NCBI RefSeq assembly: GCF_005222915.1
Contig: NZ_STFX01000009.1
Span: 220,605-284,604 of the forward strand
Direction: 5' to 3'
DNA: 64,000 bases
Source of the DNA: Rhizobium sp. FKL33
Lineage (GTDB): Bacteria; Pseudomonadota; Alphaproteobacteria; Rhizobiales; Rhizobiaceae
The notes under the pieces are model-generated. The model saw only the letters and a program-made list of their open reading frames with translations, did no database searches and was not told the DNA's origin. A program made the position numbers and the translations under genes. Below, piece after piece: positions 1 through 7,913 of the stretch. Every line of letters begins with the position of its first letter. Positions within the stretch are counted from its first letter, which is position 1.

Positions 1-2
1 TC

Positions 3-320
3 GGAGGCGCTGCAAGCCTTGCGACCATGATTGCAGGAAGCGGGGGCGACCCAAGCCTGTTCATGGGTGACTGGATTGCGATAGGGATAACCCAATGGGG
101 GATGATCGTGCTTTTGAGCCTGACGATGCTGATCGGCAGCGTCGGCACCGCCATCGCCTACCAGTTGGGGCCGTCATCGGTCATCTCAACCTGGGACTTT
201 TCCTATCTCGCTTTCGCCGTCATGTGGGGCGTCGTGCTGTTCTCGGAGCGGCTGGACATAGCCTCGGTACTCGGGATTGCGCTCATTGCGCTTGCTGGGG
301 TCATCGTCGTGCGGCGTTGA
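3..320 (+). CDS. DMT-family (EamA) permease, C-terminal part
   Basis: The reading frame is open from the left edge of the window, so this is the 3' end of a gene that starts upstream. The visible 105 residues hold three or four hydrophobic segments and end in a short basic tail (VVRR), as in the last helices of drug/metabolite transporter (EamA) permeases. The segment with FSYLAFAVMWGVVLFSERL resembles the conserved second EamA repeat, where an acidic residue follows the helix. The substrate cannot be read from the fragment. Partial; family call is fairly secure, function is not. Confidence 0.75.
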   Translation, partial: GGAASLATMIAGSGGDPSLFMGDWIAIGITQWGMIVLLSLTMLIGSVGTAIAYQLGPSSVISTWDFSYLAFAVMWGVVLFSERLDIASVLGIALIALAGVIVVRR

Positions 321-661
321 CGACGCTTCTTGCGAGGGATTTGAAACGGCTGACCTATTCGAAGCCGAAGACATGCTTCCCGAAGTTTCAGAGTTTGCCC
401 TCTGGGCCGACATGGCGGTAGAGAGTGCGCGCTCGATTCCAAGATCCTTGCAAAGCTTGCAACGGGATATTTCGCGCCGCGCCATGGATGCTTGCGCGAG
501 ACGCTACTCAGCTTGATGAGAGCGAATATTCGCCCGCCTTTTGTCCGCAAGCTCTGGCGAATTCCCGGAAAACACCGGTTCACCGGAAATGCGCAGCTTT
601 TTGATTTGTCGGAATGTCCAACGCCGAAGCGCTGCCACTTCGATTGGAAATGCTCCGGTGT
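321..661. other. Intergenic stretch, no gene seen
   Basis: These 341 bases separate the permease end from the convergent sigma-factor end. Several short frames are open but none has a ribosome binding site with plausible protein composition. No terminator-like hairpin with a T run was found. Confidence 0.5.
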
Positions 662-1915
662 TCAGTTTCTGCACTGCGCCTGCCGCGCTGCGAGAAAATC
701 GCGCTCGCGGTTGTTGCTCGCCAGCCTCGCGGCGGTTTCGAAGGCGCGCTCGGCCTCGCGCCAGCGCCCAAGGCGAAACAGCGCGTCGCCGCGCGCGGCA
801 TGCAGCGGGGCATGGGCTTCAAGGTCTTGCAGGCCGTCCATGCCGTCGATCAGTTCAAGGGCGACGGCCGGCCCGCGCGCCATTCCGGCTGAGATGGCGT
901 GGTTGAGCGCCACGACCGGCGAGGGATTGAGCGCCAACAGCGCAGCATAGGTCGTTTCGATCTTCGGCCAGTCCGTGTCTTCCCAACGCCGCGCGCGGGC
1001 ATGGCAGGCGGCGATCTCGGCCTGCAGCCGGTAGAAGCCCGGCTTGGACGCAAGAGACCGCGCCCGTTCGAGCGACGTCAGCCCCTGATGGATCAGAAAC
1101 CGATCCCAGCGACTGCGATCCTGCTCGGGCAGAGCGACCAGATTGCCGTCTGCATCGACGCGTGCTGCGAAGCGCGACGCCTGAAGATCCATGAGCGCCA
1201 GAAGCGCCAGCGCCTCCGCTTCGTTCGGCAGACGGGCGGCGAGCATGCGGCCGAGTCTTCGCGCCTCGCCGGCGAGATCGGCGCGCAGCGCCGCATTGCC
1301 GCCGGTCGGCGCATAGCCTTCGTTGAAGATCAGATAGATCACCTCCAGCACTGAACCCAGTCGCCTTTCGAGCTCCGCGCCGCGCGGGATCTCATAGTCG
1401 GCGCCGGGTCGGGAAAGCGTCGCCTTGGCCCTGACGATGCGTTGCGCCATGGTCGGTTCCGCGATGAGAAAGGCGCGGGCGATTTCCGCACTGGTCAATC
1501 CACAGACCAGTTTCAGCGTCAGCGCCGCCCGGGCGTCGGGGGTGAGCGCCGGATGGCAGGCGGTGAAGATCAGCGACAACACCTCGTCGCCGACATCATC
1601 ATCGATCGAAGCCTCCAACGCCGCAATCGCCGCCCCGCCGTCATCCTCGGCCCCTGCCAGTTTCAGATGTTTTTTCTCCGCCATTCTGACATGGCGGAGA
1701 TGGTCGATCGCCCGGCGCTTGGCCGTCGCCATGAGCCAGGCCTGCGGCGAGGCCGGCGGGCCGCGCTTCGGCCAGTCGATCAGCGCCTGGGTCATCGCAT
1801 CCTGGGCGATGTCCTCGGCGAGCGCCGCGTCGCGCAGCATCCGGGCGAGCGTCGCGATCAATCGCGGACGCTCGATGCGGAACACGGTGTCGATCAGGCG
1901 AGGGATGTCCTGCAC
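662..1915 (-). CDS. RNA polymerase ECF sigma factor, ECF42-like with C-terminal extension
   Basis: A 417-residue sigma-70 family factor. Residues 1-80 match region 2 (ARMLRDAALAEDIAQDAM, then AWLMATAKRRAIDHLR), and about 140-167 hold the region 4 helix-turn-helix (SAEIARAFLIAEPTMAQR). The remaining 240 residues form the long alpha-helical, TPR-like extension known from the ECF42 group (DUF6596). The GTG start directly follows the stop of the upstream YCII/DGPF gene by three bases, so the two are co-transcribed. In this family the DGPF protein is the genomic partner and no anti-sigma factor is present; activity is thought to be set by the extension. Target genes cannot be read here. Confidence 0.9.
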   Translation of the reverse strand: MQDIPRLIDTVFRIERPRLIATLARMLRDAALAEDIAQDAMTQALIDWPKRGPPASPQAWLMATAKRRAIDHLRHVRMAEKKHLKLAGAEDDGGAAIAALEASIDDDVGDEVLSLIFTACHPALTPDARAALTLKLVCGLTSAEIARAFLIAEPTMAQRIVRAKATLSRPGADYEIPRGAELERRLGSVLEVIYLIFNEGYAPTGGNAALRADLAGEARRLGRMLAARLPNEAEALALLALMDLQASRFAARVDADGNLVALPEQDRSRWDRFLIHQGLTSLERARSLASKPGFYRLQAEIAACHARARRWEDTDWPKIETTYAALLALNPSPVVALNHAISAGMARGPAVALELIDGMDGLQDLEAHAPLHAARGDALFRLGRWREAERAFETAARLASNNRERDFLAARQAQCRN

Positions 1916-1918
1916 GGT

Positions 1919-2341
1919 TCAGCCTTTCTGAGAGGCCTCCTGCAATCGGTCATGCAAGGCTGCGGTTTCCGCCGACATGGCTTCGGCAAAGTCCGCCATT
2001 TCGTAGAGCGGGCGGATCTCGATCTCGCTCGGGCCCAACATCGGATTGGGGCAACGTTTCACCCATTCCACCGCTTCATCGAGATCGCGGACTTCCCACA
2101 GCCAGTAGCCGGCCACCAGTTCGCGGGTTTCAGCGAAGGGGCCGTCGATCACCCGACGGTCCGGTCCGTCGAAGGCGATGCGTTTGCCTGCTTTCGACGG
2201 CTTCAGCCCGTCGCCGGTCAGCATCACCCCGGCCTGGATGAGTTCTTCGTTGAACTTGCCCATGGCCTGCATCAATTCGTCGGACGGCAGAATGCCGTTT
2301 TCGCTGTCTTCGGTGGCTTTCACCAGCACCATCACGCGCAT
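1919..2341 (-). CDS. YCII-related (DGPF domain) protein, ECF42 partner
   Basis: 140 residues beginning MRVMVLVKATEDSE, typical of the YCII/DGPF family. The start at 2341 is chosen because AGAGGAG lies just upstream; an upstream in-frame ATG would add 13 unconserved residues. DGPF proteins have a ferredoxin-like dimeric fold, and the conserved segment VIDGPFAETRELVAGYWLWEV is visible at about 77-97 (the family motif DGPF itself is intact). It stands immediately before the ECF sigma gene with three bases between them, the standard arrangement. Biochemical role of the family is not established. Confidence 0.9.
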   Translation of the reverse strand: MRVMVLVKATEDSENGILPSDELMQAMGKFNEELIQAGVMLTGDGLKPSKAGKRIAFDGPDRRVIDGPFAETRELVAGYWLWEVRDLDEAVEWVKRCPNPMLGPSEIEIRPLYEMADFAEAMSAETAALHDRLQEASQKG

Positions 2342-2438
2342 CGTCTTTCTCCTCTGATCCGGAAGGTCCAAGCCTTCCACTCCCCAGACGAGCGACTATG
2401 GCGATATTCGACAGGCCGTGAAACTTTTTTTGAGAATG

Positions 2439-2804
2439 TTACTGACCGCGCGCGGGGGCGAAAGCGCCGGCCGCCACCGCGATCCAGCCTAGGATCATCA
2501 TCATCCCGCCTGTGGGCGCCGACATCGGGAAGAGGCCATGCCCCATGCGGGTGCGAAACAAGAGGTCGCCCGCAAACAACAGGCAACCCAAGCCGATGAG
2601 CAGGCTGGCGACAAAGGCGGTGCGGATGCGTTGATAGCCGAGATAGAGGCCGAGAAGCGCCGGCGCCTGCGCCATGCAGGCTGCGGCGGCCGCGCCGATC
2701 AACCGGGGATCGCCGCCATGGGCGGCCATGGCCGACAGCGCCACGCCGGTCGCGCCAAGGCTGCCTGCCAAAAACAGCACGATGCGGGGATAGATCTCTT
2801 TCAT
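2439..2804 (-). CDS. DUF423 family small inner-membrane protein
   Basis: 121 residues with four hydrophobic segments and the DUF423 (YgdD-like) pattern: an N-terminal helix with AGSLGATGVALSAMAAHG and a C-terminal glycine-rich helix. The DUF423 family usually has about 120 residues, so the gene looks complete. It overlaps the upstream haemoglobin gene by four bases (ATGA), suggesting translational coupling. Function of the family is unknown. Confidence 0.8.
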   Translation of the reverse strand: MKEIYPRIVLFLAGSLGATGVALSAMAAHGGDPRLIGAAAAACMAQAPALLGLYLGYQRIRTAFVASLLIGLGCLLFAGDLLFRTRMGHGLFPMSAPTGGMMMILGWIAVAAGAFAPARGQ

Positions 2805-3208
2805 GCCGGGCCTCCCGCCTCGTCTCGGTTCTGCATGTGAAAGGCCAGCCGTTCGATCGGCGCCCAGATGATCTCGCGCAGCTTGGGATGGCTGATGGTG
2901 TCATCCATCGCCTGCTTGAAGCACAGTATCCATTCGTCGCGTTCGGCCGGGCCGATGGGCGCGACGAAATGCCGGGCGCGCAGCCGGGGATGGCCGTATT
3001 TGTCGGTATAGAGCGGCGGGCCGCCGAGATAGCCGGTCAGATATTCGTAGAGTTTCTCTTCGGCGCGGGAGAGATCCGGCGCATGGATCGCCCGGCAGCG
3101 CGCCGCCTCCGGCAAAGTGTCCATCAGTTCATAGAACCGACGGGTCAGCGCTCTTATGGTCGCATCGCCGCCGATGGCTTCATACAGGGTGATCGTCTCT
3201 TCGCTCAT
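2801..3208 (-). CDS. Group II truncated haemoglobin
   Basis: 135 residues from an ATG preceded by AGAAGG. The frame matches group II (trHbO) globins: the CD-region YELMDTLPEA, then LTGYLGGPPLYTDKYG and the proximal-histidine segment HPRLRARHF, followed by the tryptophan in ERDEWILCF typical of group II. Such globins bind haem and handle oxygen, NO or peroxide in the cytoplasm. An upstream in-frame start would add 58 residues unlike any globin and was rejected. It is translationally coupled to the DUF423 gene. Confidence 0.9.
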   Translation of the reverse strand: MSEETITLYEAIGGDATIRALTRRFYELMDTLPEAARCRAIHAPDLSRAEEKLYEYLTGYLGGPPLYTDKYGHPRLRARHFVAPIGPAERDEWILCFKQAMDDTISHPKLREIIWAPIERLAFHMQNRDEAGGPA

Positions 3209-3364
3209 GCGCCTTCTTTGGGCCGGCGGGCGCTGTGCGTCAATGCGGCAAATCAATCCCGATCCCGCTCGGCATGCGACAGTCAAAAATATTTTCGACG
3301 CGAGGCTGGAATTTGAAGGCGAGGGGCCTTGCAAGCGGAATGGCGACTGCGTAACGTCAGGAAA

Positions 3365-3384
3365 AATTGAAAGCGGTTTCAATT
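3365..3384. promoter_or_regulatory. LacI/GalR-type operator upstream of thuA
   Basis: AATTGAAA-GCGG-TTTCAATT is a perfect 8-base inverted repeat with a four-base centre, close to the TGAAA(N4)TTTCA consensus of LacI-family repressors. It ends 41 bases before the thuA start. Rhizobial thu genes are known to be controlled by a LacI-type regulator (ThuR); no such regulator gene is in the window, so it would act from elsewhere. Confidence 0.7.
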
Positions 3385-3425
3385 TCTGCCGTCATTCCCG
3401 ATCAGCCGTTCCAATGGAGGAAACA

Positions 3426-4214
3426 ATGGCCGTCCGCACCATCGTCTGGGGCGAAAACATTCACGAGCAGACCAATGAGGTCGTGCGCTCGATCTATCCC
3501 GAAGGCATGCACAACACGATCGCCAAGGCCCTGAACGTCGATCCCGCGATTTCCGCGACGACCGCGACCCTGCAGGAGCCCGAGCATGGCCTGAGCCAGG
3601 CCCGCCTCGACGAGACCGACGTGCTGGTCTGGTGGGGCCACAAGGATCACGGCGCGGTGGCCGACGAGATCGTCGAGCGCGTCGCCCATCGGGTCTGGGA
3701 AGGCATGGGCCTGATCGTGCTGCATTCCGGCCACTTCTCGAAGATCTTCAAGCGGCTGATGGGCACGCCCTGCGCGCTGAAATGGCGCGAGGCCGGCGAA
3801 CGCGAGCGCGTCTGGAACGTCAATCCCGGCCATCCGATCACCGACGGCATCGGCGAACATTTCGTCATCGAGAACGAGGAAATGTATGGCGAGCACTTCT
3901 CGGTGCCCGAGCCGCTCGAAACCGTGTTCGTCTCCTGGTTCCAGGGCGGCGAAGTGTTCCGCTCCGGCCTGACCTGGCGGCGCGGCCTGGGCAATATCTT
4001 CTATTTCCGCCCGGGGCACGAGACCTATCCGACCTATCACCAGGCCGAGGTGCAGCAGGTGATCCGCAATGCGGTGAAATGGGCCAAGCCCACACGCGCC
4101 ACGCCCTACAAGGCGATCCACGACGCGCCGAACGTTCCCGTCGGTAAGACGCTGGAGCCGGTCGAAGAGCGCGGGCCCACACTGCACCAGGCCGGCGAAG
4201 CCGGTTATCGCTGA
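3426..4214 (+). CDS. thuA: ThuA family protein (trehalose utilisation)
   Basis: 262 residues with the class-I amidotransferase-like ThuA fold: DVLVWWGHKDHG at about 60-71, GLIVLHSGHFSKIFKRLMG near 97-115 and EEMYGEHF near 152. The start is set by GGAGG nine bases upstream. ThuA acts with the dehydrogenase ThuB in rhizobial catabolism of trehalose and related disaccharides through keto-sugar intermediates; the exact chemistry of ThuA is inferred. The dehydrogenase gene follows 18 bases later, and a LacI-type operator lies upstream. The ABC transporter thuEFGK of the classical operon is absent here, so the substrate may differ. Confidence 0.88.
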   Translation: MAVRTIVWGENIHEQTNEVVRSIYPEGMHNTIAKALNVDPAISATTATLQEPEHGLSQARLDETDVLVWWGHKDHGAVADEIVERVAHRVWEGMGLIVLHSGHFSKIFKRLMGTPCALKWREAGERERVWNVNPGHPITDGIGEHFVIENEEMYGEHFSVPEPLETVFVSWFQGGEVFRSGLTWRRGLGNIFYFRPGHETYPTYHQAEVQQVIRNAVKWAKPTRATPYKAIHDAPNVPVGKTLEPVEERGPTLHQAGEAGYR

Positions 4215-4232
4215 GATCAGGGGATCGTTTCA

Positions 4233-5279
4233 ATGCGACTTTTGATTCTCGGCACCGGCGGCATGGCGAAGAACCACGCCATGTCTTTCAAGGCGATCGA
4301 CGGCGTCGAGGTGACGGCGGCGGTGGATGTGGACGCCGCCCGCGTGGAAGCCTTCGCGCTGACCCATGGCATTGCCAACACCTTCACCTCGCTCGAAGAC
4401 GCCATCGCCTGGGGCGAATTCGACGCGGTGGCCAATGTCACCCCCGACCGCGCCCATCACCCCACCACCATGCGGCTGATCGCGGCCGGCAAGCACCAGT
4501 TCTGCGAAAAGCCGCTCGCAGAAAACTACGATCTCGCCATGGAGATGACCGAGGCGGCCGAAAAGGCCGGCCTCATCAACATGGTCAATCTCAGCTATCG
4601 CAATGTCGCGGCGCTGCAGACGGCGCGGGCCATGGTGCGCGCAGGCGAAATCGGCTTCGTCAAACATGTCGAAGCCTCCTATCTGCAGAGCTGGCTGATC
4701 TCGAAAGCCTGGGGCGACTGGCGGACCGAAAGCCAGTGGCTGTGGCGGCTCTCCACCGCGCATGGCTCAAACGGCGTGCTCGGCGATATCGGCATCCATA
4801 TCCTCGATTTCGCCTCCTACGGCTCCGGCCTCGACATCGCCCATATCTTCGGCCGGCTCAAAACCTTCGACAAGGCCGAAGGCGGCAAGATGGGCGACTA
4901 TGTGCTCGACGCCAATGATAGTTTCACCATGTCGGTGGACTTCTCCAACGGCGCGCTCGGCGTCATCCACGCCACACGCTGGGCGGCCGGCCATTACAAC
5001 GATCTCAAGCTGCGCATCTATGGCGACAAGGGCGGCATCGAGATCGACCACAAGCTGACCGGCACCAGGATGCGGGCCTGCTATGGCGACAATGCCGAAA
5101 CAGCTGAATGGATCGACATCGAGCCAGAGCCGACGCCCACCAACTACCAGCGCTTTGCGGACGCGGTGAAGACGGGCGTCAACGGCGAACCCGACTTCCG
5201 CCACGCCGCCAGCCTGCAGAAGGCGCTGGACCTCGCCTTCATCACCGAAAAGGAGCGCGCCGAACACGCGCTACTCTGA
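4233..5279 (+). CDS. Gfo/Idh/MocA family oxidoreductase, ThuB-like
   Basis: 348 residues. An N-terminal Rossmann motif (LILGTGGMAKNHA, residues 3-15) and the family signature CEKPLAEN near 90-97 carrying the catalytic lysine are visible, followed by the C-terminal alpha/beta domain. These enzymes oxidise sugars or cyclitols with NAD(P). Its position 18 bases after thuA matches the ThuA-ThuB pairing, where ThuB oxidises trehalose-type disaccharides to 3-keto forms; that substrate is inferred from context only. The operon appears to end at the hairpin at 5291-5313. Confidence 0.85.
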   Translation: MRLLILGTGGMAKNHAMSFKAIDGVEVTAAVDVDAARVEAFALTHGIANTFTSLEDAIAWGEFDAVANVTPDRAHHPTTMRLIAAGKHQFCEKPLAENYDLAMEMTEAAEKAGLINMVNLSYRNVAALQTARAMVRAGEIGFVKHVEASYLQSWLISKAWGDWRTESQWLWRLSTAHGSNGVLGDIGIHILDFASYGSGLDIAHIFGRLKTFDKAEGGKMGDYVLDANDSFTMSVDFSNGALGVIHATRWAAGHYNDLKLRIYGDKGGIEIDHKLTGTRMRACYGDNAETAEWIDIEPEPTPTNYQRFADAVKTGVNGEPDFRHAASLQKALDLAFITEKERAEHALL

Positions 5280-5290
5280 TCATTAAACAT

Positions 5291-5313
5291 CCGGGGCCGC
5301 CCGCCGGCCCCGG
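5291..5313 (+). terminator. Terminator-like hairpin after the thuA/thuB-like pair
   Basis: CCGGGGCCG-CCCGC-CGGCCCCGG forms a nine-base-pair GC stem 12 bases after the stop codon. There is no T run after it, so it may be an RNA-stabilising or factor-assisted terminator rather than a classical intrinsic one. Confidence 0.4.
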
Positions 5314-5416
5314 CTCCGCCCGCCGCCCTCGCAACAATCCGCATTTTCACCATTGAAGACCGGCCGCGACTGGGCTAAGACCACATCATCGGACGCGGAG
5401 ATTCTCCGCAAGGCAT

Positions 5417-5493
5417 GCACCCGTAGCTCAGCTGGATAGAGTGTTGGATTCCGATTCCAAAGGTCACAGGTTCGAATCCTGTCGGGTGCGCCA
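5417..5493 (+). tRNA. tRNA-Arg (anticodon CCG)
   Basis: A complete 77-base cloverleaf. The acceptor arms GCACCCG and CGGGTGC pair, the discriminator is G, and CCA is encoded. The anticodon stem TTGGA/TCCAA closes the loop TTCCGAT, giving anticodon CCG, and the T arm has GGTTCGAATCC. The last 16 bases are the left attachment repeat of the island that follows, and the tRNA stays intact after integration. Confidence 0.97.
5478..5493 (+). repeat. Attachment repeat (attL) in the tRNA-Arg 3' end
   Basis: CCTGTCGGGTGCGCCA is the 3' end of the tRNA and recurs exactly at 16279-16294, beside the integrase gene. Flanking bases differ on both sides, so the core is 16 bases. Confidence 0.9.
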
Positions 5494-5947
5494 CTTTTAT
5501 CCCTCAAGCAATTGAAATTATTAACTAAAGTGATTTCAGATCACTCGTGACCATAAATCTGTTCATAACGGTTTGATTGGTTGGGCAGCGCCCTGGGGCA
5601 TGCGATTTCATGCGGTAGTATGGCGGCCGGGTAGGGTACTCACCTGCGGAACGAGATACGTGCGCATGTCGTCACGCGCGACAAAAGAAAACGCATCCAA
5701 TCGGGATGGTCGCTGTTTGGTCGCGAGGCGCGTCCTTGGGGCCATCTCAGGCCGGACAATGGCCGTCAGGTAGGGCAGTAGCCGGGCACCGCGTCGCCTT
5801 CGGAAAACCCCGCCGTGGGCGCCTCTATTGAGGAAAGCGGGCTGGTCGGATGGCGGCCGGCGGGGCGAAAGCGAGATTGTCCTTTTCCCCGTTGGCATGA
5901 TGCCGGTATTATCGCTTGGTGACTTTTACGATGGGAGGATGCTGGAA
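5494..5947. other. Island left end, no gene seen
   Basis: About 450 bases directly after the tRNA. Frames are open on both strands, the longest a 96-codon arginine-rich one on the minus strand, but none has a convincing start site or protein-like composition. It may hold the non-coding attachment arm of the element. Confidence 0.4.
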
Positions 5948-6175
5948 ATGACAGTGTTTCGAATCGAGGAAATTCCTGGGCCGAACGGGGGACTTGATGG
6001 CCGAGAAGTAAACATCGTTTTGGAATTTGAGCGAGATGCGGTCAAGAGGAACGCGACCGTCTCATATATTGCGATGAACATGGTCAGAGAGTGGGAAGAC
6101 GAAATTCTGCGGTTGGGCTTCGACCAATCGTTTGTAGAAGAGGTCAGGCGCGAGATCGGCAAAAAACCACGTTAG
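5948..6175 (+). CDS. Small hypothetical protein
   Basis: 75 residues starting MTVFRIEEIPGPNGG. The ATG is preceded by GGGAGG with a nine-base spacer; longer starts upstream lack a binding site. The protein is soluble, with charged helices at the C end (REWEDEILRLG, EEVRREIGKK). It resembles small cargo proteins of islands, and no family was recognised. It converges on the YccF gene. Confidence 0.5.
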   Translation: MTVFRIEEIPGPNGGLDGREVNIVLEFERDAVKRNATVSYIAMNMVREWEDEILRLGFDQSFVEEVRREIGKKPR

Positions 6176-6214
6176 CCGCGAAGCCGCCGGCCTCTTTCTA
6201 TCGCGCCTGTCGCG

Positions 6215-6682
6215 CTACCCTCTGTATCGAGCCAACGATTTCGCTGCATTCTCGCTTCGGGCCAAGTCAGCAACTTCACGTGGGACCACGCGCCTGCCAA
6301 TCGGCCAAAGGGATATCCCTGCCAGCTTGAAACACTGCAAGCCGAACGGGATTCCGATCAGCGTTATGCAGAACATGCAGCCGGCGATGAGGTAATAAAT
6401 GAACAGCGCCAAGCCGAAGGTGCATGCCCACAGGATGTTGAACAAGAACGCGACCGTTCCAATCGCAATCCCTGCCGCGCCGCTGTCCTTCTGGTCCAGT
6501 TCTCGGATGTGAACCACATCCTTTCCGAATGGCCACGCGGAAAGCTTCGCCATCTCAATGGCCGATCTGGTCAAAGGTAGGCCCACGATGCTTATCGCAA
6601 ACACCAGGGCGCCGACCAACCATATCAGTCCGGTAATTGCCCCACCGAAAACGAACCAGATCACATTGCCCGCAAACCGCAT
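6215..6682 (-). CDS. YccF domain inner-membrane protein
   Basis: 155 residues with two copies of the YccF (DUF307) repeat. The first runs from NVIWFVFGG to LSAWPFGK, about residues 5-54, and the second from NILWACTFG to ISLWPIGR, about 82-130; each ends in a glycine/proline-rich helix and the W-P-x-G motif. It has about four membrane spans. YccF proteins are widespread and uncharacterised. Its presence at the outer end of a phage-derived element suggests cargo rather than a virion function. Confidence 0.85.
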   Translation of the reverse strand: MRFAGNVIWFVFGGAITGLIWLVGALVFAISIVGLPLTRSAIEMAKLSAWPFGKDVVHIRELDQKDSGAAGIAIGTVAFLFNILWACTFGLALFIYYLIAGCMFCITLIGIPFGLQCFKLAGISLWPIGRRVVPREVADLARSENAAKSLARYRG

Positions 6683-6840
6683 TGCCTCCCTCCGACGATG
6701 TTTTTCAAAAGTTGTAATCTCCGGACGCAGAGAGTCAACGTTGCAGGGCTACGGTCAAAGCGCTTTCCAGCGGAAAAATCATAAAATAATAAAATTCAAT
6801 ATTTACAATAAACGATATTTTTCTCGGAGTTGTATATTAG

Positions 6841-6984
6841 ATGATCAAGAATTGGGTTGGAACGATGCGCGCACAAAAAGAAAACGAAGTCAGCAACGAA
6901 TGCAATGGACGTTGCTATGTCCAGAACGTAGCTCTCTATGCTTTTGCGCTTCTCTTTGGAATCTTGATGTACCCCATCGTGTAA
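6841..6984 (+). CDS. Candidate 47-residue single-span membrane protein
   Basis: A short ATG frame encodes MIKNWVGTMRAQ..., a polar N-terminal half with two cysteines, then one hydrophobic helix (VALYAFALLFGILMYPIV) at the C end. GGAG lies 11 bases upstream of the start. The upstream 60 bases are unusually AT-rich for this window, as is typical of an island promoter. It lies between the YccF and holin genes but on the opposite strand. The layout recalls small membrane toxins or lysis regulators, but no family was recognised. Confidence 0.35.
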   Translation: MIKNWVGTMRAQKENEVSNECNGRCYVQNVALYAFALLFGILMYPIV

Positions 6985-6994
6985 AGATGCTGTT

Positions 6995-7324
6995 CTATCC
7001 GGCGGGTGGCGGCAGTTTTGACAGCCAGCGCTGAAAAAGCACTTCGATGCCACGCGGCCCGAGATAGGCTAGACCGCCGACCACGGCCGGGCGCACGGAT
7101 GAATCAACGCCGAAATATGACGCGATCGCTTCGCCGAACATCCCCAGAGCCACAGCAGCCGGCAATTCATAGAGCAGTTCCCAACCCCAGAATTTCCGTC
7201 GCTGGTTTCTGGCTTCGTTGCCGTGAAACATCAACCTGGCGCATGCCGCAACTATGAGGCTGCTGCCAGCGCCGCCGAGCCAATAGGAAACAGCGTCGTG
7301 GAGGGATTGGAATTTCTCGGACAT
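6995..7324 (-). CDS. Putative phage holin (LydA/holin superfamily-like)
   Basis: 109 residues. Two or three hydrophobic segments (SSLIVAACARLMF, LPAAVALGMFGEAIASYFG and AVVGGLAYLGPRGIEVLF) are separated by a charged stretch with NEARNQRRKFWG. This is the layout of LydA-type holins, with the conserved LGPRxIEVL end. Holins perforate the inner membrane at lysis. No endolysin gene is next to it, which is unusual for a working lysis cassette. It is seven bases downstream of the head-tail-like gene. Confidence 0.65.
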   Translation of the reverse strand: MSEKFQSLHDAVSYWLGGAGSSLIVAACARLMFHGNEARNQRRKFWGWELLYELPAAVALGMFGEAIASYFGVDSSVRPAVVGGLAYLGPRGIEVLFQRWLSKLPPPAG

Positions 7325-7330
7325 GGCGGC

Positions 7331-7729
7331 TTACCCGGCGACCTTGACCAGGCGCAGGACGACCCTCGACATACCATCTGGCTCGACGGCCGAAACCTCG
7401 AACTTCCGCAGGTCGTCCAGTTGGATGCGATCACCCTGGCGCGCTTGGCTGACGAGCGGATATCTGGCCTTGTCGACCGACAGCTCGAAGCGGTCGCCGG
7501 CTGACAATGTCTGCAAATCGTTGCCGCTGCGATCCCGCCGGCCGATCTCGACTTCGGAATATGCGGGGCCCTCGTCAAATATGCCCTTCCCCTCCCACTC
7601 GGCGCGGTCGGGGTCAGGACCGGGGCGACCGTTTGGCGTCTTGAGGCCGGGCGCATATGTGAAGCGAACCGAATATGCGCGGTCGGCGGTGCGGCTGACG
7701 ATCTTGTCGAGGCGGTCGAAAATGCTCAT
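7331..7729 (-). CDS. Phage head-tail joining-like protein
   Basis: 132 residues, starting MSIFDRLDKIVSRTADR. It has a short helical N-terminus followed by a beta-rich domain, as in small head-tail joining or completion proteins, which often sit just downstream of the capsid gene as this one does. A stem-loop between the capsid gene and this one may set relative expression. The assignment rests on position and size; the sequence itself has no motif I can name. Confidence 0.5.
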   Translation of the reverse strand: MSIFDRLDKIVSRTADRAYSVRFTYAPGLKTPNGRPGPDPDRAEWEGKGIFDEGPAYSEVEIGRRDRSGNDLQTLSAGDRFELSVDKARYPLVSQARQGDRIQLDDLRKFEVSAVEPDGMSRVVLRLVKVAG

Positions 7730-7751
7730 GGCGGAATCCTTTGGGAGTTTG

Positions 7752-7772
7752 CCCCCGCTTTCCGGGCGGGGG
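7752..7772 (-). terminator. Stem-loop between capsid and head-tail-like genes
   Basis: CCCCCGC and GCGGGGG pair around a seven-base loop. It lies about 140 bases after the capsid stop codon on the minus strand. There is no clear T run, so a partial terminator or mRNA stabiliser is likely. Confidence 0.35.
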
Positions 7773-7913
7773 ACTTACCTCGGTCGTCTGAGAGACGGTA
7801 GGCTTACGGGTGATTGTTTCTGAATCGCCATGATCACCGGCACGACGCCGCCCCCACTTTCGCAGGGACAGAAGCGCGAGAAGCTGAAGGATCAGCCGCC
7901 CGCGGAAATCTTA

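Noticed and set aside
5608-5898. 96-codon minus-strand frame at the island left end
   Set aside because: Arginine-rich, no binding site, no recognisable pattern; listed as an empty stretch instead.
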